A DNA stretch of 64,000 bases from Astrothelium macrocarpum (taxonomy: Eukaryota > Ascomycota > Dothideomycetes > Trypetheliales > Trypetheliaceae): NCBI GenBank assembly GCA_021030915.1, contig JAGEMR010000094.1, positions 1-64,000 on the forward strand, read 5' to 3'. The number at the start of each line of letters is the position of its first letter. Position 1 is the stretch's first letter. Below are positions 23,301-34,187 of this stretch, in pieces. Under the pieces are notes generated by a model. It was not told the DNA's origin and searched no databases. It saw nothing but the letters and a program-made list of their open reading frames with translations. Position numbers and translations under genes: made by a program.

Positions 23301-24675
23301 AGCTGGGGCCAGAGACCCAATTACGACCAAAACATTTCCCGTGGACTACCTTGGGCAACTTACAAAGCTCTTTGCCGACGAAATGGCGTCTTCACGAATT
23401 ACAGGGGAAATTTTGATTGGAACGATCAACTGTAAGACTGTCGTTGTGTTCCTTTGAGTGTCTTCCACAAACTGACATAGCCATAGTGCTGGCCCACTGA
23501 TGCGAGTTCTAATGTCCGGTTGGGAAAAGACCTTCCAACGACACCTCCCACATGTACTCAATGAGTTTGTGAAGGAAGCAACCAGTATTACTTCGCAATT
23601 TCACACTGCTGTGGCACAAAGCGCGTGTGACACTGGCATCAGTCTGGTGGCCATTGCTACCCTGGCCCAACAGCTAGACACTTATGGAACTTCTTTCCAA
23701 AGCCTCTCCAGTCAAATCACTTCCGCCCTGAATGACAAGCAGAAAGAAGCTAACCGACAGTTCACTCCCATGGTCACCCTTGCGCTTGATTCAGCATACG
23801 ATTTGTGCACAAATGAGTCTGGTATGGTCTCTTTCCAATACGAGCATGTCGCCACTGTTAACAGACTTTGTTCAGGTCGAGGGTCTTTCCAGCGTATGAG
23901 AGAAGCAATGGAGCAGCACGTCGACGAGTCAAAGAGCTTTATGTTCGCTGATGCAACTGAGGCTGTCCGACATCATTTGAATGATATGTGTATTGATGCC
24001 AATGAAAAGCTCAAACAGGGCGTGGTGGAAGTTTATAGTTCTCTATGCCGCGACTATAGTCAAGTCATCAAAGGCTCAAATGATACGGTGGGAAGTGTGT
24101 CTCCCTCGCAGGAGATGTCGTTGAAGTGCAAAATTACCGAGATGCTGGCGCTTAACGAAACAGTCTTTTGCGACCTCCTTAGAAGGTTAGAGAGTGAGAT
24201 CAACCCAGGGAAGGAAAATAGTAGTATTATCGAGCATTTCGATCAACAGGGAGGAGAGCAGGGTGAAAGTTGCCACGTCAGTACTGGTACCAACGTCTAC
24301 CAGCCTGACTCAAAGTATCTGGAACGAGGTCAAAGAGTGGACGAGCTTGGCAAAGGCGGTGAATCCAGCGATCCAATAAAAAGAGAACCTGATGATCAAA
24401 TGGAAGACATTAAAACGGATGAGGGAGGAAAGATTCCTATTCTTGCTCCTTCAGAACCAGGTCGACAGTCTGGGAGAGGTGAAAAGGTGCGCGAAAGCCC
24501 TCACAATGACAACAACAGCCTGTTGGGCCCAGGCCCAGCTGTGAACCTGGGCAACGAGACAGCCATGGTTGATCATGGCGCAAGTGATAACACTCAGCAA
24601 GACGATATTTTCGACGGGCTGGACATAGACTCAGAGTTTGAAGGCAACATTCAAGAGCAAGAATCTGCATTGTAG
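20304..24675 (+). CDS. large dynamin-type GTPase (SLIP-GC-like)
   Basis: Three exons, 20304-20456, 20508-23431 and 23487-24675, give 1,421 residues; the introns are about 51 and 55 bp. The N-terminal about 280 residues are Pro/Ser-rich. The GTPase domain has G1 GVVGDTGAGKSSIINALL near residue 330, G2 around CTAVVTEI, G3 IVDLPGVHD near 526 and G4 CSKTDD near 592. A coiled coil and a basic/acidic linker (KDKKRKRGISLAKRSRI onward) follow, then a helical region to about 1250 and an acidic disordered tail. The layout resembles fungal homologues of the nuclear GTPase SLIP-GC, of unknown role; nuclear location is inferred from the basic linker. The last intron has two in-frame acceptors six bases apart (23480 and 23486). 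Confidence 0.82.
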
Positions 24676-27566
24676 TCACAACCAACAAGAGACCGAGTGG
24701 GGTGCTTGCAGGAGATGCAAAAGTATACAGTCCATCCAGGGTCCGTCATTGGAACCAACTTAGTCATGGGTTTACAATGCAACCCGAATGGTCGACAATC
24801 CAAGCAATAAATGGCGGCATCCATCATCGCGTTTTCTGCTCGGATAGGCACCAATGCTCTGGGTGGCAGTACGGATGATGACCAGCCGAAGCTGCAGTTA
24901 TTTTTGATTTCAGACAACCCTACTTCACTTGGGGTTGACTTTCAATCATTCGATTTTCATCGGTAGATATACGACAGACACACTACAAGACTTCTAAAAT
25001 TGACTCTGCTCTGTTTCACCCGGAGCTCGTCCTTCTTCAGTGCATTGCTAAATGGATTCATGCTAATCTCTGGCAAAGTATGGCATGGAGCGGAATGCTG
25101 CCTTTGAATGAGCTAAATGCGGGAGTCCTTTCGGTACACACGGGTTCTCAGATATGGCACACGCTAATTTCAAACAATCTCCCTCCCGCAGTGTTCTTCT
25201 CGTATAGACCCATGATGTTTTTCTAGTAGAAATACCTCCGCGGTTTGTGGAGGCATGTGAGATATGTATAGCTGTTGTGGATGCATCATTAGCCGCGCCG
25301 TTCTTTCCCCCACGATCCTAGCCTGAAGAAGATTGCTGTCCGAACAAGGGATCATTCGGAGCGGGGCGAGTAAAGCTTGGAGCTTTGCCTGCCGTCTTCT
25401 CTCCGAGCCAATTGCATCTTACGAGAAACTATATCGCATCCTTGATTGCATTTAGGCCACCACGGGTTTAACCCGCCCTGACCTGCAAGTGCATTGCTTT
25501 TTTGATTCAGGAGAGTTGTCAGAATTTGAAAAGAACGAGTGAAACTAGCTCAAGTAGATCTATATGCAGACCGAGGTGACATTACACGCCCACTGCGCCG
25601 TGTTTCAAAAAGGTCATTACCCACGGGCGCAGAGTTTGATCGGCCGAAAGTAACCGATCATAGGAAATAGTGTCAGAGCTAAGCTCGAGATCCCCCTTCG
25701 TAATTTTGATCGTAAGCTGTTCTTCAATGCGAGACGTTGTGTTGTAAGGCGATGGAAAAAAAAAACCGTCAAATGACCTCGATGGAGCGCTAGTGGAAAG
25801 CAATAAATCCAGCTTAGCACAGCCACGATCAGTCAAAATCATTACATAAATGGCCTGAATGGGCATGTAAGCTAATTTGATGGACTGCCAACGCGAAGGG
25901 GCTGCATTGTTAAGATTGTGGAGGATTACCAAAGCTAGCCTATAGATGTTAAGCTTCGTCTGAAAATAACCAGAGGCATGATGTAATAATTCCAGGAGCT
26001 TAGCCGGGACAGGAAGCCTGCTCCGGCAGCAATGTCCGCGACGACGAACTTCTGACGCCCCTGACCGCGAATATTCTCCGCGTGTCTTTGATGGTGAGAG
26101 TACGTACATCCGAATAGAGCGATCGAGCCGGTGAATGCAAGAAAACGTACATACGGCTGGAGCTGCACATCTGACCATGAACCATTGAATAAGATCGGGC
26201 TGGAATTGCATTTCGGATGACTTTCCAGCAGGACCTTACTCAACGGGCAAGGCTCGCGAATGCTTCTGGAAAAGATTAACCTGGAATGGGAGCGGCCGTC
26301 AGTCAAGGGTGTTAGCGAGTACGAACCGCCACTTGCAGAGGCAATAAATAGCAACACCAGCAACGCGACCAGCATGACCAGCGAGGCGCAGCATGGGAGC
26401 CCCTCGCAGATCAACTTCAACACCAGGCGCGATGCGCATCCAACGGCTCGCCGCGAATTAAGGCCATCATGCTATGCTGCAAGCTGCTGGTGAGCACGCC
26501 AGATCTTGCAGGTCCAACAGAAACCGCAACCGCGGAGGAGGAGGGGCATTAGCAATTACTAGCCCTTTTTTTCTCACGCCCCTTCACCCTTTTGCAGCAT
26601 CTGGCCGTGTCGGAGGCACGCTTCCGATTCGGGCACCAATAGCTAGACTCAGGCTATCCTATAAGCCAGCCCGTCTAGAGGACAGATCCAAGACATGGAC
26701 CTATTTTTTTGTGGCGACTGCCAAGCCCGGGTCCGCCGCAGGAGAGCGACCTGAGATATGCCGCGCGCGGAGATGGGGAGAATGACAGGTAGCACCCGCC
26801 GCCGCAGCAATCATGGATGGATGGGACGGTTCGCCGGCACGATGAATTGAACATCTTTCACGGTCAAGGCGAAGGTACCCAAGTTTAGAGCGCGGGTGTG
26901 TGTGTTGTGTGTGTGTGTGTGTGCCTCTCCGCGTTGCGAAGGGGGGTTGCTTCACGCCTGTTCCAAACCCACCCTCTTACAGCAAGTGAGCGTCTCCGCC
27001 GGATTCACATGCGCTGGTACCGAAAGGGGGAGGGAGGGCACCGGGAGATAAGCAAAGGGTTCTCCAAAAATGCTGAATATAGCGAAGGAATTGACTAGTC
27101 GTGTTGCGAATCGAGGCCGGCGGTGAGAAGGGGCTCTCTCTCTGGTGGTAAGCTTTGCACGGAGCAACGAACTTGCTGCTGTTCGGACAAGCCACCATGA
27201 TGGATCGCCAACCTAGCCCCAGGGCATCGTTGATTGAAGTAGCCGGCTCGGGCCTGCATTGCATGCGTCTTGCCTTACTGCACTCCACGATATTACCATC
27301 GTGTCACCGGACTCGTGTACCTCTTGTTCCCTTTATTGCTGTCCAATTTACCGTCAGATAATAATACGAACCTAGCTGAACCACCACTCTCTGCATGTCA
27401 TCTTAATCTTTGTTATCACTTTACTATTTCGGTCTCTACCTAATTCATTTTCCCGTCCAATCTCTGCAATACATCTGGCTTGTCCCCCTCCGGTCACTTC
27501 TGTTTTGCCCTTGCATATTTGCTCCTGCTGCGCCTTCTTTTGCCCCGACGCGGTCTGCAGACTGAA
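24676..27566. other. long intergenic region without a supported gene
   Basis: About 2.9 kb. Frames such as 25582-26211 and 25935-26423 on minus overlap each other in different phases and show no family features. The right half is GC-rich and contains a GT microsatellite; the last about 200 bp are pyrimidine-rich and probably belong to the promoter or leader of the gene at 27567. Confidence 0.5.
26895..26923. repeat. (GT)n microsatellite
   Basis: About 14 GT units interrupted once by an extra T near 26905. Alternating purine-pyrimidine DNA of this kind can adopt Z-form and is length-variable. Confidence 0.85.
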
Positions 27567-29210
27567 ATGCAGCCAAATGCAGCTGCCGCGGTCATCAACA
27601 ACGGCAACGATAGACCTCTACTATCCGTTCCCACTCCATATAGGTCGCAAACAGCCACGACTCAAACACCATTAACGCCACCACTCCATCACGATCCATT
27701 TGCCCTGTCGGCCGAATCCTTTTTTAATAAGCAGCACGCCGCTGCTCTGCTCTTTACGGTAGCTGGTCCTACCACGCCTCCGCAGAGCGACTCTCCATTC
27801 CAGAGCCGTATGGCTCAACCACCCAACCCGCAACCAAATCGAAGCCAAAGTAGTACTCCACCGTTCCCATGGAAAAAGGTACCAGCAGAGTACCGACCAG
27901 CCTACTGGCCCGAAGAAGACCTTCCACCACGGCCTCAACAGCAGCGTCTCCCCCAACCCACCACCACCACCACTCGACCACCAGCCAACTCCTCACTACC
28001 CACTTCTGCCCCGCGCCAAATCGACACTCCCGTAGTCCCCCAAGTCAATGAGCCCCGCCACCAGCAATCGCAATCGCTCTCAGCCTTCCAACTCCAGCAA
28101 CAGCAACAGCAGCATCAACCCCAGCTCCTCCACCCGCAAACGCATCCGCAACTACACCTACTCAACCCGCACTACGCCTCCCTCTCGGACGTCAAGAAGC
28201 CCTTATCCATCCAATCGCGCCGCCCGCGCCGCCTGCGCTCCATGCTGCGCCTCGTGCCGCCGCCGGAATCCGACCTGCGTGCGCGCATCGTGCACCCGCA
28301 CTTCGACCCGAGCTGTCCCGTGGAGGTGCTGCCGCCGCGGTCGGCGCCGCCGCAGCTGTCGGCCGCGCGCGGCAGCCCCAGCCCAGGCACGCCCGGCAGC
28401 GTGCTCGCGAGGCAGCGCGCCATCAGCGGTGCAGGAGGCGGCGATCTGAGCCGCATCTCGCCCGCGCAGCCGCCGGTGCGCGCGAGCTCGATGCGTGAGC
28501 GTGGCTGGGATGAGGGATGGGCTGTCCATGAGCAGGTTGTCGAGAGGCAGTTGGCGTGGGCGGCGATGCGGGGGGAGAGGGAGGAGGATTGGGTGGAGGA
28601 TGAGCTGGATGAGGAAATGCTGGTGGAGGAGGGAGGGAGGGAGAGGGGGGTTAGGGATGTGGAGATGGCGGAGGCGACGCATGAGGAGGATGAGGAGGGG
28701 GATGGGTTGGAGTTGGCGCTGTTTGCCCAGGCGACTAGCGGTATGGGCCCCTGTCATCTGGGCGTGGTGGATTGGAGCGCCGAGAGCCCGAGTCCGAGCC
28801 GGTCGAGGTCTTCGAGACGGAGGAGCAGTCGCCAGCCCGTGAGCCCGATTTCGCCGCCCGTGTCGGAGGCAGATGGGGGAAGGGGGGGATATGGGTTTGG
28901 GAGAGGCCAGGGAAGGGGGAGTTCGAGGGAGAGTGAGTCGAGACATCGACGGAATGTATCGACCAGTTCTCATGCGCCGAGTATGGTGAGTGGTGTTGTG
29001 CCGTCCCGACGAAGCTGGGAGATGTTTTTGGAGCCTGAACCGAGTTTTGGGTTGGGTGCCCATGGAAGCGGAGGACAGGATTCACTGGATGAGTTGCCGA
29101 CTTATGGCCAGAGTCAATTGGAAGCGAGTCAGAAGACGCGACAGGAGGCTGCTAGAAGAGCGGCCGAGTTGCAGCGGAGATGGGAGGAGAGCTATCGTCC
29201 ACGGAGATAG
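27567..29210 (+). CDS. disordered Pro/Gln/Ser-rich protein
   Basis: Single exon, 547 residues from the ATG at 27567 (MQPNAAAAVINN); the frame opens earlier only with a TTG. The first third is Pro, Gln and Thr-rich with PPFPWKKVPAEYRPAYWPEEDLP, a segment that looks conserved. Around residues 205-250 is a more ordered patch (YASLSDVKKPLSIQSRRPRR and MLRLVPPPESDLRARIVHPH). The middle is Glu/Arg-rich (WAVHEQVVERQLAWAAMRGE), and the end has LDELPTYGQSQLEASQKTRQ with a helical, charged tail. I recognise no domain. The length of the open frame and the coherent C-terminus argue that it is real. Confidence 0.65.
   Translation: MQPNAAAAVINNGNDRPLLSVPTPYRSQTATTQTPLTPPLHHDPFALSAESFFNKQHAAALLFTVAGPTTPPQSDSPFQSRMAQPPNPQPNRSQSSTPPFPWKKVPAEYRPAYWPEEDLPPRPQQQRLPQPTTTTTRPPANSSLPTSAPRQIDTPVVPQVNEPRHQQSQSLSAFQLQQQQQQHQPQLLHPQTHPQLHLLNPHYASLSDVKKPLSIQSRRPRRLRSMLRLVPPPESDLRARIVHPHFDPSCPVEVLPPRSAPPQLSAARGSPSPGTPGSVLARQRAISGAGGGDLSRISPAQPPVRASSMRERGWDEGWAVHEQVVERQLAWAAMRGEREEDWVEDELDEEMLVEEGGRERGVRDVEMAEATHEEDEEGDGLELALFAQATSGMGPCHLGVVDWSAESPSPSRSRSSRRRSSRQPVSPISPPVSEADGGRGGYGFGRGQGRGSSRESESRHRRNVSTSSHAPSMVSGVVPSRRSWEMFLEPEPSFGLGAHGSGGQDSLDELPTYGQSQLEASQKTRQEAARRAAELQRRWEESYRPRR
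28631..28650 (+). other. G-run cluster with quadruplex potential
   Basis: Four or more runs of at least three G lie within 20 bases on the coding strand of the disordered-protein gene. The motif fits the usual G-quadruplex pattern; formation is not shown. Confidence 0.5.
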
Positions 29211-29602
29211 AAAAAAGTGTAGGATATAGTGTTTAAAAAGTCTTTGGGCTGGGTAATGGGCGCCTCTGCCCGTGGAGGATATACCATTGGAGGATATACC
29301 ATTGGGAATTTTGGGGATTTGCTTCTTGCAATGATACCAGGGATACCAGTTAGAATCGTGTACGAATACCGAGGATGTTTCTCTTTGTGGATAGTCGAAT
29401 CGTGTACATAGTCGATCCTCGTGCCACCTCTGAAGAACATTGACTCTGATTTGGCCGCCAAATGATGAGGCTTAGTTGGTAGGAATGCAAGTCATTTGCC
29501 TTCTCGGAAGCGCTTCCTTGAAGATGAAACAACCCGGTTGTAGGGAAAATTCCTGTCGGTTCAACCGAGAATTCGTTAAGGACATGGTAGGCAGAGGCGA
29601 TT
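29211..29602. other. convergent intergenic region with small direct repeats
   Basis: The 15-bp unit GGAGGATATACCATT occurs twice in tandem at 29274-29303, and GAATCGTGTAC occurs twice about 45 bp apart further on. Otherwise only 3' flanks. Confidence 0.6.
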
Positions 29603-30157
29603 CTAGTTCTGTCGTGGCTTCACAATACCATCATGGATGATATAGTACACGATTGTGCTGTCGTCGTCGACGATTGCAAGCAGGACTCGTTTCATAGTTC
29701 GCCATTTACTTATCGCAGCTTGATCGGTTGGCTCTGAATCACTGCCACCACCAGGCAATTGGCTATTTGGACTTTTCGGCACGATGCCGATATGATCAAA
29801 CACTTCAGCAAACTTCTGCAGACTCCATTTCTCTCTGAGGTGTGTGGGCAAGACCCATTCTCGTTCCGCACTTGAACCTATCATAGATGCTGTACTCTGA
29901 GCTCCAAGTTTCGACTCTTCTTTGAGCAGCTCAATCTGTTCATCTGGATGGATGTATATCCGTTGGGGCGGCAGACCTGAGATGATTGGCCTAGGGAGTA
30001 GGCAGTCTTCAATATCATCAGACTTGGTATGTATCGAAATCTCCGTCCACTGATGCTGGTATTGCAGATTGTGTACCACACGCTCTGCTATGTGGTGGAA
30101 AGACGGATCTTGCAATGTTCCCCCTGCTGCCTGTCCTTCAGCTCTTGAAGAAGTCAT
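29603..30157 (-). CDS. SEN15: tRNA-splicing endonuclease subunit Sen15
   Basis: Single exon, 184 residues. The family signature is the C-terminal block WRTMKRVLLAIVDDDSTIVY with YYIIHDGIVKPRQN at the very end. An N-terminal helix (HIAERVVHNLQYQHQWTEIS) and the central LPRPIISGLPPQRIYIHPDEQ also fit Sen15. Sen15 is a structural, non-catalytic member of the four-subunit enzyme that cuts introns from precursor tRNAs; it pairs with the catalytic subunit Sen34. A variable insert (about residues 100-150) with LREKWSLQKFAEVFDHIGI is usual in fungi. Confidence 0.88.
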   Translation of the reverse strand: MTSSRAEGQAAGGTLQDPSFHHIAERVVHNLQYQHQWTEISIHTKSDDIEDCLLPRPIISGLPPQRIYIHPDEQIELLKEESKLGAQSTASMIGSSAEREWVLPTHLREKWSLQKFAEVFDHIGIVPKSPNSQLPGGGSDSEPTDQAAISKWRTMKRVLLAIVDDDSTIVYYIIHDGIVKPRQN

Positions 30158-30673
30158 GTCTGCTGCAGCGATTACAAGGCTTGTATCACGTCCGATAGGA
30201 AGTCGTGAATGTTAAAATGTAAGGTTCAGTTCCTGCGTTGATCGCGAGTCTAGCCCAAAGGAGGAGAAGCGACTAAAGATTCAAATGGGTAAAGCGCGTT
30301 CAGCAGGGTCCAGCAAGCGCAGCTAAGCGAGTTCATCTCATTGGTGAATTCGTTCCTCCAAATTGCCCAGATTTGGAGACTGACTCAACCAATTGCCTGG
30401 ACCGAGATGGCACCAACATCGTTTTTTGTTCAACCATTGCAACTCTATTTCTACCTCCTTTGCCTTGTTCTTGGCATCTTCGCTAATCGAGCACGACTGT
30501 TGCCTCGAGCTCGGGCTTTCTGTTGCCATTATGCGGTAGTGGCCAGTTCTTGTTTATTCCTTTTCAGTCCTGTTTCAAGATCCTTGAATCCTATCGACCA
30601 ACTTTTCCCACGTCTCTTCGTCCTGCGTTCCTCCGCTGCGTAGTTTTATCCATGATCCGAGAACTCATCAATC
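30158..30673. promoter_or_regulatory. divergent promoter between SEN15 and the DUF2985 gene
   Basis: 516 bp between two diverging starts; the last 200 bases before 30674 are CT-rich. No specific sites named. Confidence 0.5.
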
Positions 30674-32372
30674 ATGACCGAACCTTCTCAGCCAAAGTCG
30701 GCTGCAATAGACGGTCCTCGCGACTCGAATGCCAATAGCCCAAGTTCTCCCAGGCCTACTGCGGAAAATGCGCAAACGACGGTTGCACACGAGACCCCAG
30801 ACTCTCCTTCATCCAATCAGTTCATATCGCGCGCTCGCGCTTCTACTACGGCATCCATCGGCAGCGCGACTAGCTCGCTACGCTGGGGAACAATGCGACT
30901 GTTGGATACTGACACTCCACTAGGAATGTGGGCTGCGACCGCCAATGCGACATCTCAAGCACCTACACTGGGCGACATCCGTAGTGGACGTGTAGGCCGG
31001 CAAAGCAGTCTTATGGGAGAGGAAATTCATGGGTATTTGGAAAGAAGGGGCAGTAGTTTTGGAGAAAATGGGAGGCGGGCACGGAGTGGGACAAGTGGCA
31101 GTTTCGAGGTCGCCACGCCTGGTTCTGAGAGCAAGCGCAGCCGGGCGAGGACGAATTCAAGTCTTAGTATGGGCACCCCAAGGACCGGCACAAAGAGACA
31201 GGGCAGCTTTGGCTTTGCAGCTGGGAAGAAGGCGAGTGGGGATGATCTGGCTGCGACTCCTGCGTCTTTCCCAAGTGTAAAAGAGCGCGACGAAGAGGCC
31301 AATCACGGGATTGTGGAAGAATTGAGAGCAGAGTCAACTCTGGAAAATGCCGAGCCAAAGAAAACTCCTTTAACGGAAGAAGAAATCGCACAGGTTCGTA
31401 TGCCATTTCTCCTAATATATAAAATCCCGTAAAAGGCTTATACATGCTCGGTAGCTCCCAAGTGGCTACATTGAGCCTCCAAAGCTTCCCTGGACTGTTT
31501 CTACGGTCATTGGTCTAAAAGCCTTCTGGAGATGGTTTATTACGCCTCTGGGCTTTCTCATCACTATTTACGGCTTGAATGTCGTGGCTTGGGGGGGTAT
31601 GCTATTCCTCCTTCTCTGCGACGCTTCACCCGCCATGTGTCATCCCACCTGCAATGACATCAATTCACCTCGCCGAATCTGGATTGAAATTGACTCTCAG
31701 ATCCTCAATGCGCTTTTCTGCGTGACGGGCTTTGGACTCATTCCCTGGCGGTTTCGGGACTGGTGGTGGTTACTTTACTATAGACTTGGAAAGAAAAAAG
31801 TCGGCCTGCGTCGCCTAGCAGGCATCCACCGCAGCTGGTTTCGACTAAGAGGGAGCGACTTTCAAGATGAGGTTCCAGAAAATGAGAGGCTTCCAGATGA
31901 GGAGAATTTGGCATTACCCATTCCGTTGAGCAAAATACCTGACCCACCTTTGACGGGAGTACGCGCTCCACCTACAGCGACATGGAAACTAGACTTTGTA
32001 ATTTGGTGCAATGTTTTGAACACATTTCTGCAAGCCTGCCTTTGCGGCTTCATGTGGGGATTGAACCGCTACAATCGACCTTCGTGGGCAACCGGATTTT
32101 TCATTGCCATTGCCTGCGTTGTTGCTGGCATGGGTGGTATCATGATGTTTGTTGAAGGCAAAAAAGTCAAACGGGTTGAAGGTGTTCCTGTCAAGTATGG
32201 GCCAACCACGGAAGACGTTGAAAAGGCACAAAGAGACGAAAAAGAGTCTCATCACAGCAGTAATACAAATGACTTCCCGAAAAGGAAAAGTGTAAATAAT
32301 GACAAGGTAGAAGGTCGGGGAACAGGTGGGACCTCCGGGAAGAAGCAGGGAGAAGGAAAGGATGCTGGATGA
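30674..32372 (+). CDS. DUF2985 multi-pass membrane protein
   Basis: Two exons, 30674-31393 and 31455-32372, give 545 residues; the intron is 61 bp. The first 235 residues are Ser/Arg-rich and likely disordered and phosphorylated (MGTPRTGTKRQGSFGF). The second exon starts LPSGYIEPPKLPWTVSTVIG and carries the DUF2985 core: FLITIYGLNVVAWGGMLFLL, a Cys-rich loop (CHPTCND), ILNALFCVTGFGLIPWRFRD, then WCNVLNTFLQACLCGFMWGL and FFIAIACVVAGMGGIMMFV, so four helices. The tail is hydrophilic. The family is widespread in ascomycetes and has no established function. Confidence 0.85.
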
Positions 32373-34187
32373 AACTCGCGCAGAACAGGAGGCTAGATGA
32401 GTCGTGTTTTTGATGTTGACGCGTCAGGCTTGAAGCCAGTGATTTCAGGTACCTGCCATTGTTGTTGTATACACTAGGGGTTGGTGTTAAGCAAGACCAG
32501 CCGCAGGATTTTGGTTTCTCAACTAGAGTTGGTGGATTGGGCGATGTATATATTGCGTTAGATGAAGCTAGAGACTGCTTAGTGGGCTGATGAACAAGCA
32601 GGACGCTGAAGCGGCCGAATCCGGGTGGGGTGATTCTTTGAATGAGGCATTAGTTTGAGGATGCGAGATGGAGGCTAAGGCAGGTCGACCGTTGCTATGT
32701 AACGGCGATGCAGAGAGCACGCGTGTGTCGTCTCATTCGACGTCACTCACCTGCATACATTTATCCCAGCGCGTTAGTCTAGTTTCAGATGACCATGGCG
32801 GGGAACCACTGCAGATATTCATTGCTCTTCGACGAAAAGAAGTGCCACAGTGCTTCGATTAGGGCACGCCGGCCCCAGGAGCACGTTGCCGTCAGGCTCA
32901 AACGGTTCCGCGACCTGAGTCAGTCACCAGCGCTGGGCCTTTCGACAAGAGATTCGCACGAGAGGAAGCGGAGCTCCGCGTGCCCGCAAACCGGTGCTTT
33001 CTCTAGAGTGATTCTACCCCTGACGCGCAAGGGGTGAAGAAGGGAGATGGAAGCAGATGGCGCAAAACAGTTGAGACAAGTGCAGCCATGCTGACCTTGT
33101 CCGCCACGCGTCGGATCTGGACAGCCTGGACACGATAAATTGTTCACCAGCTGCGATCTCACGGCCAGGCCAAGACGAATCGTGGGCAAGGGCGCGCGAG
33201 ATGCAACACGTCGCCGCGATACGGGGTGGCGCTCCAGCACCTGGTGATTCGGAAGTGCTGAGTCGCTTCGAGTCGTGGCCCGCGTGCAAAGCGACGCGAG
33301 TCGGGATGAGCAGTGGCGGAGATTTGACCAGGTTAGGAGATTTCTCCTTGCCTCGTGGCGCGGATACAGGCGTCCCCATGCGGAGTTGGCCAACGCCAGC
33401 AGCGCCCGCCGGCGTTGCGGGCCCACCGACTTTGCCCAGTGCGGAGGGCTTCGAGAAGGATTGAAGCGCGCTGCTGGCCCTGTGTCTGGCTGGCGATCAA
33501 TGGGGAAGGTGGTTGGCTAACGGAGCCTGAAGATCGTTACGACGATCCAGCCGGCGCAAATGCCGAACAGCCCGCAAAGGGACCAGCACATTTGTCAGAG
33601 GTGACTGATTGTGATGCCACCCACTAGCGGCGCTGGGAGGACTGGGAGGAGAGGTGAAGCAAGAAAAAGAGTCGAGTAGCGGTGGTGCTGCTGTCCTGTT
33701 CGTCTCTTCCGCTAGGTGAGCCAACCTCCTCCGTCGTCCACGGCCCCGGGCTTCCACCCTTTCTCCCTCGTGCTTCACAATTTCCACCATCGCGGATTTA
33801 GCGAAGGCTTCCTTGTCGTCGGTGGCGTCCTGTGCGCCCTGGCCTGCTAGCCTTGGTCTGTCCGACTGACTCTGTGCCTGAGCTTGCGACTCCACCGCAG
33901 CCTGAGCCTGAGCCTGCGTCTGAGCCCGCCGCGTGGATTTGGCACTCGCAGTCGGTTCTTTCCGGACGAGAGATAGATTGGGTGCTGCCAGTGCTTTCTT
34001 TGCTCCAATTGACTGTCTGCCATCCTTTCGTTCTGCATAACCGTCATTACGCTGGGACGCTTTGGCCCGGACCGCTCACTTCCTCTCGTTGCACCAAGAC
34101 AAACTCCATAATCTGGTTCCTGCTGTGAGAATGCTGTGTACAGCCCGCATCAGGCCACTGAACAGAATCAGCTGATGTGCTAGCACC
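32373..34187. other. long upstream region of the Zn2Cys6 gene
   Basis: About 1.8 kb, the part after 32,650 GC-rich, with many short frames on both strands that shadow one another (for example 32920-33426 and 33497-33895 on minus). None shows a domain. A short CCTGAG hexamer run lies at about 33900-33930. A long promoter or leader for the regulator is likely. Confidence 0.5.

Noticed and set aside
28203..29063. 286-codon minus-strand frame
   Set aside because: Antisense shadow of the GC-rich disordered-protein gene; Arg/His/Pro-rich composition typical of such shadows.
32920..33895. several overlapping frames of 120-170 codons on minus
   Set aside because: GC-rich DNA opens many frames by chance; they overlap one another in different phases and have no domain.
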